Source: Azotosporobacter soli | Lineage (GTDB): Bacteria; Bacillota; Negativicutes; SG130 | Assembly: GCF_030542965.1 (NCBI RefSeq) | Contig: NZ_JAUAOA010000003.1 | Coordinates: 186,001-250,000, forward strand | DNA: 64,000 nt | Reading direction: 5' to 3' | Shown here: positions 16,780 to 24,100 of the stretch, piece by piece | Layout of the letters: each line of letters begins with the position of its first letter | How positions within the stretch are numbered: position 1 is the stretch's first letter | Translations under genes and position numbers: made by a program | Notes under the pieces: model-generated | What the model was told of the DNA's origin: nothing | The model's input: the letters and a program-made list of their open reading frames with translations, nothing else | Databases searched by the model: none

Positions 16780-17766
16780 ATGTTGCTTAGCTACGCGATT
16801 TTGCTCATTTCCGTCATCGTCATTTATTATAGCTGTGAATTATTCGTCAATGCCATCGAATGGGTCGGCAAGAAGATCAATGTTTCCCAGTGCGCGATTG
16901 GTACAATTCTCGCCGCGTTCGGCACCGCACTGCCGGAAAGCGTCGTCACCTTCATGGCCGTGACGTTCAACGCGACGCCGCAGCAACAGGATATCGGCGT
17001 CGGCGCTGCGCTCGGCGGGCCATTGGTGCTCGGCACGCTGGCGTATGCGGTGACCGGCTTTTGCATCCTTTTATTTCGCAAACAGCGTGATCAAGGCCTT
17101 AGTATTCAAGTGGACGGAAGAAAATTGCGCCACGATCAGCTTTGGTTCGCATTCATCTTTATCTTCAAGCTGCTGCTCGGCATAACCGTCTTTGCCTTTA
17201 AACCGCTGACCGGTTTCTTATTCCTTGCCGCTTATGCGCTTTATTTCTACAAGGAGATGCGTGCCGAATGCGACCTCAAACTGGCCGATATGACGCCGCT
17301 TACCTTTCAACCGAACCAACTCGAACCGGATACGTTCCGCGTCCTGCTGCAAACCACGCTCTCGCTGACGCTTATTTTCATCAGTTCGCATTTTTTCGTT
17401 AAAAACCTCGAGCTCTTGAGCGTCGTCTGGAACGTTTCGCCGCTTGTCGTTTCGCTGCTCCTCAGCCCGGTCGCCACCGAACTGCCGGAAATACTCAATG
17501 CAGTGATCTGGGTCCGCCAGGGTAAAGAATCTCTGGCTCTGAGCAATATCAGCGGCGCCATGATGATTCAGGCGACGGTGCCCAGCGCATTGGGTCTCTT
17601 CTTCACTCCGTGGCTGTTCGATCGCCATCTCTGGGCGGCGGGGATCATGACACTCGTCTCGATCTCCTATCTGCTCTTCACGCTAAAGCGCAACCAACTT
17701 TCACCGAAGCGTCTCTTGGTCGCCGCTTTGTTTTATCTGCTTTTCTCTCTGATCTTCTTCATCTGA
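16780..17766 (+). CDS. CaCA-family cation antiporter (Na+/Ca2+-exchanger type)
   Basis: 328-residue membrane protein with ten or so hydrophobic segments and the two alpha-repeats of Ca2+/cation antiporters: 'FGTALPESVVTFMAV' (about 48-62) and 'LSPVATELPEILNAVIW' (about 227-243), each with the acidic ion-binding residue inside a helix. The chosen ATG (16780) follows GCAGGAGG by seven bases; an upstream ATG at 16762 overlaps that ribosome site. It probably expels Ca2+ or Mn2+ in exchange for Na+ or H+. The Mn2+-type riboswitch directly upstream suggests that Mn2+ is the physiological cue and possibly the substrate. Confidence 0.9.
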   Translation: MLLSYAILLISVIVIYYSCELFVNAIEWVGKKINVSQCAIGTILAAFGTALPESVVTFMAVTFNATPQQQDIGVGAALGGPLVLGTLAYAVTGFCILLFRKQRDQGLSIQVDGRKLRHDQLWFAFIFIFKLLLGITVFAFKPLTGFLFLAAYALYFYKEMRAECDLKLADMTPLTFQPNQLEPDTFRVLLQTTLSLTLIFISSHFFVKNLELLSVVWNVSPLVVSLLLSPVATELPEILNAVIWVRQGKESLALSNISGAMMIQATVPSALGLFFTPWLFDRHLWAAGIMTLVSISYLLFTLKRNQLSPKRLLVAALFYLLFSLIFFI

Positions 17767-17792
17767 TCTTGCGGCGCATCCCATTGCCGCTT

Positions 17793-17839
17793 AAAAAGAA
17801 GAAGTGCGGTCTCAACTTGAGACCGCACTTCTTCTTTTT
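17793..17839. terminator. Bidirectional terminator between antiporter and punA
   Basis: Near-perfect 20-bp-plus stem (AAGAAGTGCGGTCTCAA / TTGAGACCGCACTTCTT) with T runs on both strands between convergent genes. Confidence 0.9.
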
Positions 17840-17859
17840 GCCATCTATAGCAGAACACC

Positions 17860-18675
17860 TTATTTCAACTTGCCAAGCACTTCTTTTACCCAGCGGCACA
17901 AATCTTCGGACGCTTTTTGCGCCGTCTCTACGACGTTGGCGTGCGAATGCTTGCCTTTTTGGATACCGGTCGCCATATTCGTGACGCAGGCAATGCCGAG
18001 CACTTGCATGCCCAGATAATTGGCCACAATCGTCTCCGGCACCGTCGACATGCCAATCGCATCGGCACCCATACCGGCATACGCTCTGATTTCGGCCGCC
18101 GTTTCATAGTAAGGCCCCGTGCAGCCGGCATAAACGCCCTCACGCCAGGCAACGCCGATTTCATCGGCCGTGGTTTTGGCCAGTGCGATCAACTCTTTCT
18201 TGTACGGCTCCGACATATCGGGGAAGCGCGGGCCGAAGCGCTCATCGTTGCGACCGATCAAAGGATTGGTTCCGAACAGATTGATGAAGTCATTGATCAG
18301 CATCAGCGTGCCCGGTGCGAAGGAAGGATTGATGCCGCCGCAGGCATTGGTGATGACGATCTGCTGTGCGCCGAGCTGCTGCATCACATAGACGGGGTAG
18401 GTAACTTCCTGCATGCTGTAACCCTCATAATAGTGAAAACGGCCCTGCATCAACACCACGTCTACGCCGTTGATCGTGCCAAACACCAACCGTCCCGCAT
18501 GTCCGACCACTGTAGACTGCGGAAAATATGGGATATCCTTGTAATCGATGCCGACTTGATTCTCCACCGCGTCAACCAGGTCACCCAAACCGGAACCTAA
18601 GATGATTGCCACTTGCGGCTTATTCGCCACACGGCTCTTAATATATTCCACCGAATGCATCACTTTTTCGTACAT
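17860..18675 (-). CDS. punA: Purine nucleoside phosphorylase
   Basis: 271-residue trimeric-type PNP that splits purine (deoxy)nucleosides with phosphate into base and (deoxy)ribose-1-phosphate, in the salvage pathway. Family marks include 'AIILGSGLGDLVD' (about 24-36, phosphate loop), 'GRFHYYEGYSMQEVTYP' (about 78-94), 'TNACGGINPSF', Glu in 'GPYYETAAEIR' and the base-contacting Asn in 'CVTNMATGI' near residue 230. The start follows GGGAGG by eight bases. It lies 19 bp after a LacI-family regulator gene, so the regulator and enzyme very likely form one operon. Confidence 0.93.
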   Translation of the reverse strand: MYEKVMHSVEYIKSRVANKPQVAIILGSGLGDLVDAVENQVGIDYKDIPYFPQSTVVGHAGRLVFGTINGVDVVLMQGRFHYYEGYSMQEVTYPVYVMQQLGAQQIVITNACGGINPSFAPGTLMLINDFINLFGTNPLIGRNDERFGPRFPDMSEPYKKELIALAKTTADEIGVAWREGVYAGCTGPYYETAAEIRAYAGMGADAIGMSTVPETIVANYLGMQVLGIACVTNMATGIQKGKHSHANVVETAQKASEDLCRWVKEVLGKLK

Positions 18676-18694
18676 GCCATAGCCTCCCGAAATT

Positions 18695-19702
18695 TTATTT
18701 TTTCACTGCACAGGTACTGCCCCGCTCTTTGCGCTGATAACCGATCATGATATTCTCCAGCCGCTCCTGCGGCCGCCGCATCCTTAGCAGCAGCAGTTCC
18801 GCAGCTTGAACGCCGGAATTGTAATAATCATAGTGAACCGTCGTCAGCGACGGGTGCACGGTCGCCGCAATATCCATGTCGTCAAGGCCTGCCACCGAAA
18901 CATCCTCCGGCACCGAGCAACCCTGCTCGCGCAGATATTGAATCGCAGCCAGCGCCAAGCGGTCGGTCGCGGCAAAGACAGCCGTCGGTTTTTCACCCTC
19001 GCTTTGCCAAACCGTTTGCATCGCGCGGTAGCCGTATTGCAACGAAAAGTCACCCTGCGTCATCAAACGTTCCTCCGGCGCAACCCCATGGCGGCTCAAA
19101 GCCGCGAGATAGCCTTCACGCCGTGCCTGGTCGATGACCTTGTTATGTTGACCGACGCCCAGATAGGCGATTCGACGATGTCCGAGCGCTAATAAATATT
19201 CTACCATATCGCGCGTCCCATTAAAATCATCATATAATACCGACGGCACAGTCCCGCCCGGATCAAGTTGACTGACCAGCACCAGCGGCAAACCGCTGCG
19301 AGCAAAAAAAGTCTGATGGCGTTCTAACAAGAGCGTCGGAAAGGAGATGATGCCGTCGACCTGTTTCTTGCGAAAAACGTCAAAATAACGCAACTCTTCC
19401 TCCGGTTGGTCACGCGACGTCGCCAAGAGCAGATTGTAGCCGTTTTGATTCAGGACATGCGTGATGCCTTCAATCATTTCGGCAAAGGTATCGATGCCGA
19501 TCTGCGGCACGACAACGCCGATCAGATGCGTTTGCTTCGTCACCAACTCACGCGCCAATAAGTTCGGCGCATAGCCCGTCTCTTTCAGAACTTGCTCCAC
19601 CCGGGAAACCAACTGCGGACTGACCTGTTCCGGGCTGTTGATGACCCTGGAGACGGTCGCTTTGGATACGCCAGCCAGCCGTGCAATATCTTCCATTTTC
19701 AT
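18695..19702 (-). CDS. LacI-family transcriptional regulator
   Basis: 335-residue repressor/activator with an N-terminal LacI HTH ('MEDIARLAGVSKATVSRVIN', residues 3-22), a hinge near 'YAPNLLAREL' and a periplasmic-binding-protein-like sensor domain (about 60-335). The effector is unknown; linkage to purine nucleoside phosphorylase suggests a nucleoside, pentose or purine. The gene's own promoter carries a 14-bp palindrome of the LacI/CcpA type right after the -10 box, which fits autoregulation. The start is preceded by GGTGAGGG. Confidence 0.92.
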   Translation of the reverse strand: MKMEDIARLAGVSKATVSRVINSPEQVSPQLVSRVEQVLKETGYAPNLLARELVTKQTHLIGVVVPQIGIDTFAEMIEGITHVLNQNGYNLLLATSRDQPEEELRYFDVFRKKQVDGIISFPTLLLERHQTFFARSGLPLVLVSQLDPGGTVPSVLYDDFNGTRDMVEYLLALGHRRIAYLGVGQHNKVIDQARREGYLAALSRHGVAPEERLMTQGDFSLQYGYRAMQTVWQSEGEKPTAVFAATDRLALAAIQYLREQGCSVPEDVSVAGLDDMDIAATVHPSLTTVHYDYYNSGVQAAELLLLRMRRPQERLENIMIGYQRKERGSTCAVKK

Positions 19703-19719
19703 AATAAACCCTCACCTTA

Positions 19720-19733
19720 TGTAACCGGTTTCA
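19720..19733. promoter_or_regulatory. LacI/cre-type operator
   Basis: TGAAACCGGTTACA on the minus strand, a near-palindrome fitting the cre consensus TGWAANCGNTNWCA exactly. It lies between the -10 box and the start codon of the LacI gene, where a bound repressor would block initiation. Confidence 0.7.
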
Positions 19734-19738
19734 GAATA

Positions 19739-19768
19739 ATCATACACTATTCCATAGGAAAATGTAAA
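19739..19768 (-). promoter_or_regulatory. Sigma-A promoter of the lacI-type/punA operon
   Basis: -35 TTTACA (19763-19768), 18-bp spacer, -10 TATGAT (19739-19744). Confidence 0.65.
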
Positions 19769-19783
19769 GGCGGAGCTAAAAAA

Positions 19784-19826
19784 AGGGCGGACGCAAAAAG
19801 AAGAGTATTTTTGCAGCCGCCCTCGT
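19784..19826 (-). terminator. Terminator of the two-component operon
   Basis: GGGCGG.TGCAAAAA / TTTTTGCG.CCGCCC arms followed by seven Ts on the minus strand, just past the kinase stop. Confidence 0.85.
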
Positions 19827-19828
19827 GG

Positions 19829-21247
19829 TTATTCTTTTGTAGAAGTCAGTTCCAGTTCTTCAATCGGCAATGTAACGCTAAACGAAGTTCCTTTGCCCGG
19901 CAGACTGTCGACTGTAATATCGCCGCCATGCAGAAGCGCATATTCTTTGGCGATCGCAAGACCAAGGCCTGAACCGCCGGTATGGCGCGTCCGGCTTTCG
20001 TCGCCGCGGAAAAAGCGATCGAAGACATGCGGCAGGACATCGGCCGCGATGCCGCAGCCGCTGTCCGCCACCGTCACCGCAAGCGTCGCACCAGCGGCGA
20101 GACGCGCCGTCACGTCAATTGAGCCGCCGGCTGGCGTATAACGGGCCGCATTATGCAGCAGGTTCGTGAAGATTTGCATCAGTCGGTCCATATCCGCATA
20201 GAGCAGCGCTTCCTTTGCATCCTGCGGCGCTTCCACCGCAAAATGAATCTCCTTTTGCCGCGCAACTTCCGCGAACGATTCCGTCAAACGCTCCAACAAA
20301 TCTCCGAGAGCGAAGATTTCCTTATGGATCGAAAGCTGCCTGTTCTCCGCCCGGCTCAGTTCATGCAAGTCCGTCACCAGACGACTCATCCGTCCGGTTT
20401 CTTCCTGCAGCGAGGCCAGCGTCTTGCTGTCCCAGGCTACAACGCCGTTTTCCAACGAATCCAGCACCGCCTGGCATACCGCCAGAGGTGTTCTGAGTTC
20501 ATGCACCACGTCGGCCTGCAACTGCTGCCTAAGTTGTTTGTCCTCCTGCAGATGAGCCGCCATCCGGTTAAAGTCGGACGCCAAGTCCGCCAATTCATCG
20601 TTATTTTTCATATAGACCCGATGTTCCAGCTCGCCTCCGGCAATGCGCCGCGCCGCATCAGCCAGAACCTGGATGCGCGTCAGCAGGGAGTTGGAAAAGA
20701 GAAAGGCAATCAAAAATGCCGCCAAGGTAGCCGCCAGGACAGACCACAGATTGCGTAAAATCAGCGGCATCAAAAGATGACGCGCCAATTCGAGTACGCT
20801 GTTCTCGCGCGATACGAGACCGACTCTGCCGACTGTCTGCCCCTGGACCAGCAAAGGTTCCAAGTCCTGCGGCCGCTCATATTTTTCCGGTTTGCCGATC
20901 AAGATTTTTCCTTGCGCATCTTCCAGCCAGATCAGCCAAGAACTGTCGCCCTGAATCGTCATGTAACTGGTCGCTTCCCGGGTAAGAGCGGTCGCTCCGC
21001 GGCGCGGCAATTCGACCGTCACTTCCTTGGGCCGGACATCACGGTCTTCGATGCCAACCAGCGAAAGATGCTGCCGGTAATAATCCAGCGTGTTTTCGAC
21101 AACCGCCTTCAGATAGACTTCCTGAAATCCGCCTGCGAACCGTTCGACCGATTTCTCTCCCAGATAGTAATTGATGCCGACATTCAACGCAGCGGTAATT
21201 AAGACCAGCAGCAATAAATACTTTAAAATGTGGCGGCGCAGTTTCAT
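19829..21247 (-). CDS. Sensor histidine kinase (HAMP-HisKA-HATPase)
   Basis: 472-residue inner-membrane kinase. The first membrane segment is about 9-28, followed by an extracytoplasmic sensor of about 130 residues, a second segment (about 165-185), HAMP to about 240, the phospho-acceptor in 'VVHELRTPLAV' (His about 250), and a HATPase domain with 'NLLHNAARYT', 'DSGCGIAADV' and 'GGSGLGLAIAKEY'. The start overlaps the stop of the response-regulator gene by four bases, so the two are translationally coupled. The architecture resembles BaeS-like envelope-stress kinases. The signal is unknown. Confidence 0.93.
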   Translation of the reverse strand: MKLRRHILKYLLLLVLITAALNVGINYYLGEKSVERFAGGFQEVYLKAVVENTLDYYRQHLSLVGIEDRDVRPKEVTVELPRRGATALTREATSYMTIQGDSSWLIWLEDAQGKILIGKPEKYERPQDLEPLLVQGQTVGRVGLVSRENSVLELARHLLMPLILRNLWSVLAATLAAFLIAFLFSNSLLTRIQVLADAARRIAGGELEHRVYMKNNDELADLASDFNRMAAHLQEDKQLRQQLQADVVHELRTPLAVCQAVLDSLENGVVAWDSKTLASLQEETGRMSRLVTDLHELSRAENRQLSIHKEIFALGDLLERLTESFAEVARQKEIHFAVEAPQDAKEALLYADMDRLMQIFTNLLHNAARYTPAGGSIDVTARLAAGATLAVTVADSGCGIAADVLPHVFDRFFRGDESRTRHTGGSGLGLAIAKEYALLHGGDITVDSLPGKGTSFSVTLPIEELELTSTKE

Positions 21248-21927
21248 GTCTGCTCACCAAAGCGGTAGCCGATGCCGAAAACAGTTTGGATATATTGCGG
21301 TTTGCCCGCTTGCAGTTCAATCTTCTTGCGCAAATTGAAAATATGCGTATCAACGGTTCGCTCGTAATTTTCATACGCTTCACCCACTGCGCCTTCGAGC
21401 AGCTGTAAGCGGGTAAAGGCGCGCCCCGGTTGCTGCGCAAGCATCGTCAGCAATTTAAACTCTGTCGGCGTCAGCGCGACTTCATTGCCGCGACACACGA
21501 CCTGTATCGTATCCAAATTAATCGACAGTTCGCCTTGCACGACGACGCGGAGCGGAACCGCCGCTGCGCCGCGTCTTCGCAGGATCGCCTTCACGCGCGC
21601 GACCAGTTCGCGCATGCGAAACGGCTTGACGACGTAATCATCGGCCCCTTCTTCCAAGCCCTTCAGCACTTCTTCTTCGCCGCCCAGCGCACTGACGATC
21701 AGGATCGGCAGATCGCTTTCCTGTCTCAATAGCTGACAAACTTGAATGCCTGTCAAACCGGGCAGCATCACATCAAGGATCACCAGATCCGGCTTCATCT
21801 CACGGATGACTCTGACCGCAGCAAGCCCGTCCCCGACGCCGCGCACCTCAAACCCTTCCTTGCTTAAGAACTGTTCGACATTCTCACGTAATTTATCTTC
21901 ATCTTCCACGACGACAATCTTATTCAT
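21244..21927 (-). CDS. OmpR-family response regulator
   Basis: 227-residue regulator: receiver domain (1-120) with acidic pocket 'VVEDED', phospho-acceptor Asp in 'LVILDVMLPG' (about 53) and Lys in 'DDYVVKPF' (about 103), then a winged-helix DNA-binding domain (about 130-225; 'LTPTEFKLLTMLAQQPGRA'). It is the first gene of the pair with the downstream kinase. Two TTGACA repeats spaced 11 bp apart about 100 bp upstream look like a typical OmpR-family operator and may serve autoregulation or the divergent Nudix/PhoH genes. Confidence 0.93.
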   Translation of the reverse strand: MNKIVVVEDEDKLRENVEQFLSKEGFEVRGVGDGLAAVRVIREMKPDLVILDVMLPGLTGIQVCQLLRQESDLPILIVSALGGEEEVLKGLEEGADDYVVKPFRMRELVARVKAILRRRGAAAVPLRVVVQGELSINLDTIQVVCRGNEVALTPTEFKLLTMLAQQPGRAFTRLQLLEGAVGEAYENYERTVDTHIFNLRKKIELQAGKPQYIQTVFGIGYRFGEQT

Positions 21928-22027
21928 ATTCCGCCCCCTTTTCTCTAGGCTTCGCTTTTTGCGGCAAAAAAACCTTTCTGCTTCCTTTTCATCCTAGCAT
22001 AATTTGATTGAGATTTGATGCAGAGCT

Positions 22028-22044
22028 TGTCAAGATTGTGTCAA
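22028..22044. promoter_or_regulatory. Direct repeat TTGACA-N5-TTGACA, candidate response-regulator site
   Basis: Two identical hexamers one helical turn apart (22028-22033 and 22039-22044, read on the minus strand) in the divergent region between the response regulator and the Nudix-like gene. Eleven-base periodic direct repeats are typical of OmpR/PhoB-family sites. One hexamer could equally be a -35 box. Confidence 0.4.
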
Positions 22045-22138
22045 TTTCTTAAACAATGTTTAACATAAGCATAATCTTTTCCCGCCCGCCGCATGCTATC
22101 GTAATAGATAAGAACACTGCGAAAGGATGGATGCCTTC

Positions 22139-22627
22139 ATGCACCTAGCCGTTAACGCCGGTCTTCTCGTGTACCGCTGTCATTTAGGAGAAACACAGGT
22201 TCTTCTCGCTTTGCCCGTCAGCTCTTTTGCCCTGAAAAAAGATGCCGGACAATGGACAATCCCGCATGCTCCGCTGGCTGCTCAAGACGATTTATACCAA
22301 GGCGCCGTCGGCGCATTTCGCCATGCGACAGCTTCTTCGCCAGTCTTATGCAATACTACACCGTTGGGCTGGATTTGCGATCCGTGGGATGAAATCTTTT
22401 ACGCCTGGTCCTGCCGCACCGATTGCAACGTCGTACCCCCTCATCCCGTCACTCGTCTGCAGCTCGAAGCAGAGCGACGTCAAAACTTTCCGGCCTTCGC
22501 AGCTCTGACTTTCTTTTCGCTGGACACCGCCGCGCAAAAAATACAGCGCGCGCAGCGCCCTTTCCTTTCCCGTCTGCGCCAGGAACTAAATAAACAAGGC
22601 AGCCTTTTCTGTGCCGCCATTTGCTGA
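22139..22627 (+). CDS. Degenerate Nudix-like protein (COG4119 type)
   Basis: 162-residue protein aligned by eye with the COG4119 Nudix branch: 'NAGLLVYRCHLGETQVLLALP' spread over about 4-24, 'KDAGQWTIPHAP' (about 36-47), 'TPLGWICDPWDEIFYAW' (about 77-93), 'NFPAFAALTFFSLDTA' and 'QRPFLSRLR'. The Nudix box itself (GX5EX7REUXEEXGU) is lost: where REXXEE should be the sequence reads 'AVGAFRHATAS'. Hydrolase activity is therefore unlikely, and a binding or regulatory role is more plausible. The start at 22139 has AAAGGA about ten bases before it. It is transcribed with the PhoH gene 49 bp downstream. Confidence 0.65.
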   Translation: MHLAVNAGLLVYRCHLGETQVLLALPVSSFALKKDAGQWTIPHAPLAAQDDLYQGAVGAFRHATASSPVLCNTTPLGWICDPWDEIFYAWSCRTDCNVVPPHPVTRLQLEAERRQNFPAFAALTFFSLDTAAQKIQRAQRPFLSRLRQELNKQGSLFCAAIC

Positions 22628-22676
22628 TGATATGCCAACAAGCATGTCTTTTTTTATTAAAAAGGAGGATTCTTTG

Positions 22677-24062
22677 ATGAACAAGCACTATGTCCTCGAC
22701 ACCAACGTATTGCTGCATTCGCCTGAATCATTGTATTCCTTTAACGAGCACACGGTGATCATCCCTGAAGTCGTCATTGAGGAATTGGATCGCTTTAAAC
22801 GGGAAAGCGGCGAGCGCGGCGCCAACAGCCGCGAAGTCAGCCGCATCCTGGATGAACTGCGCGGCTGCGGCGACTTACTGTCCGGTCTGGTTATCAACAA
22901 GCAAGGCGGACAACTACGTTTAGAAGCCAATCACACCGCCACCGCAATGCCAAGTCACTGGGAACAGGAGAAAAGTGACAACCGAATTTTACAGATTTGC
23001 AAGGGATTGCAGGAAGAAGGCAAATCGACGATTCTGGTCAGCCAGGATACCAACATGCGCGTCAAAGCCTCGATCCTTTCCCTCGTAGCCGAAGACTTTC
23101 GCCGCGACAAAGTCGCCGACATTGCTCGTCAATACACGGGCCGCGCTTTGGTTTACGCATCCGGCAAAGATATTGACCGCTTTCACCGCGATGATGTCAA
23201 CATCCTCTTGCCGGAAGCCTTAACAAGCTATGATGAAACATCGGGCCGCTTGCAGCCCGCCGCGCTTGTCACCAACCAATTTCTTTTGCTCCGTTCCACC
23301 GAAAACCAGCAGCATACCGCGCTCGGGCGTTTTGACGGCGAAAAAATTGTCCATCTGCGTTATAAGACCCACACGCCGTTCGGCGTCACGCCACGCAGCG
23401 TCGGTCAGATTTTTCTGCAGGAATGCCTGATGCTCAGCGCACAAGAAGCGCCGCTCGTCATCATCAAGGGCCCCGCCGGTACCGCGAAGACATTTTATTC
23501 GCTGGGAGTCGGCCTTCATAAACACATGGACGTGCGCCCGCGCGAATATCACCATTTACTGATTTGCCGTCCGAATACCATGCTCGATGAAGGCATCGGT
23601 TTTCTGCCCGGCAGTGAGGCTGAAAAAATCGAGCCCTATATGCGCTCGGTTAAAGACAATCTATTCACGTTGCTTTCCTCTTCCAGCTGCAACGACGAAC
23701 GCGATGTCGCCCAAGCAGAAGACACGGTCAACATGTTGTTTGAAAAGCGCATCATTCAGAGCGAAGCGCTGGCCTACCAACGGGGACGCTCGCTGCAAAA
23801 TTACTGGGTCATGTTTGATGAGATGCAAAATTCGACGCCGCGTCAGGCCAAAGCGGTTTTGACGCGACCAGGCCTGGGCACGAAGATGATCCTGTTGGGC
23901 GATCCGGCGCAAATTGACAATCCGTTACTGGACAGTCAATCGAACGGCCTGTCCTACGCCAGCGAAAAAATGCAGGGCTCGAAGCTCTGTTTTCAAATCA
24001 CCTTGCTGCCTGAAGAATGCGAGCGTTCACCGCTTGCCGCCGAAGCGGCCTTGCGGCTATAA
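22677..24062 (+). CDS. PIN-PhoH ATPase (PhoH2-like)
   Basis: 461-residue protein joining an N-terminal PIN nuclease domain ('VLDTNVLLHSPESL', 'PEVVIEELDRFKRE', 'ILVSQDTNMRVKA' holding the acidic metal ligands) to a PhoH helicase/ATPase domain (about 230-455). Walker B/helicase motif: 'WVMFDEMQNSTPRQAKAVLT'; later 'ILLGDPAQIDNP'. The Walker A loop reads GPAGTAKT, with Ala in place of the usual last Gly. Similar proteins are RNA helicases/ribonucleases involved in RNA turnover. The ATG at 22677 follows AAGGAGG by eight bases. Confidence 0.9.
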   Translation: MNKHYVLDTNVLLHSPESLYSFNEHTVIIPEVVIEELDRFKRESGERGANSREVSRILDELRGCGDLLSGLVINKQGGQLRLEANHTATAMPSHWEQEKSDNRILQICKGLQEEGKSTILVSQDTNMRVKASILSLVAEDFRRDKVADIARQYTGRALVYASGKDIDRFHRDDVNILLPEALTSYDETSGRLQPAALVTNQFLLLRSTENQQHTALGRFDGEKIVHLRYKTHTPFGVTPRSVGQIFLQECLMLSAQEAPLVIIKGPAGTAKTFYSLGVGLHKHMDVRPREYHHLLICRPNTMLDEGIGFLPGSEAEKIEPYMRSVKDNLFTLLSSSSCNDERDVAQAEDTVNMLFEKRIIQSEALAYQRGRSLQNYWVMFDEMQNSTPRQAKAVLTRPGLGTKMILLGDPAQIDNPLLDSQSNGLSYASEKMQGSKLCFQITLLPEECERSPLAAEAALRL

Positions 24063-24072
24063 GCAACACGCC

Positions 24073-24100
24073 TGACCCGCGATCAAATTCGCGGGTCTTC
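24073..24100 (+). terminator. Hairpin between convergent PhoH and kinase genes
   Basis: GACCCGCG / CGCGGGTC stem followed by a T-rich stretch on the plus strand. It overlaps the last codons of the minus-strand kinase. Confidence 0.6.
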
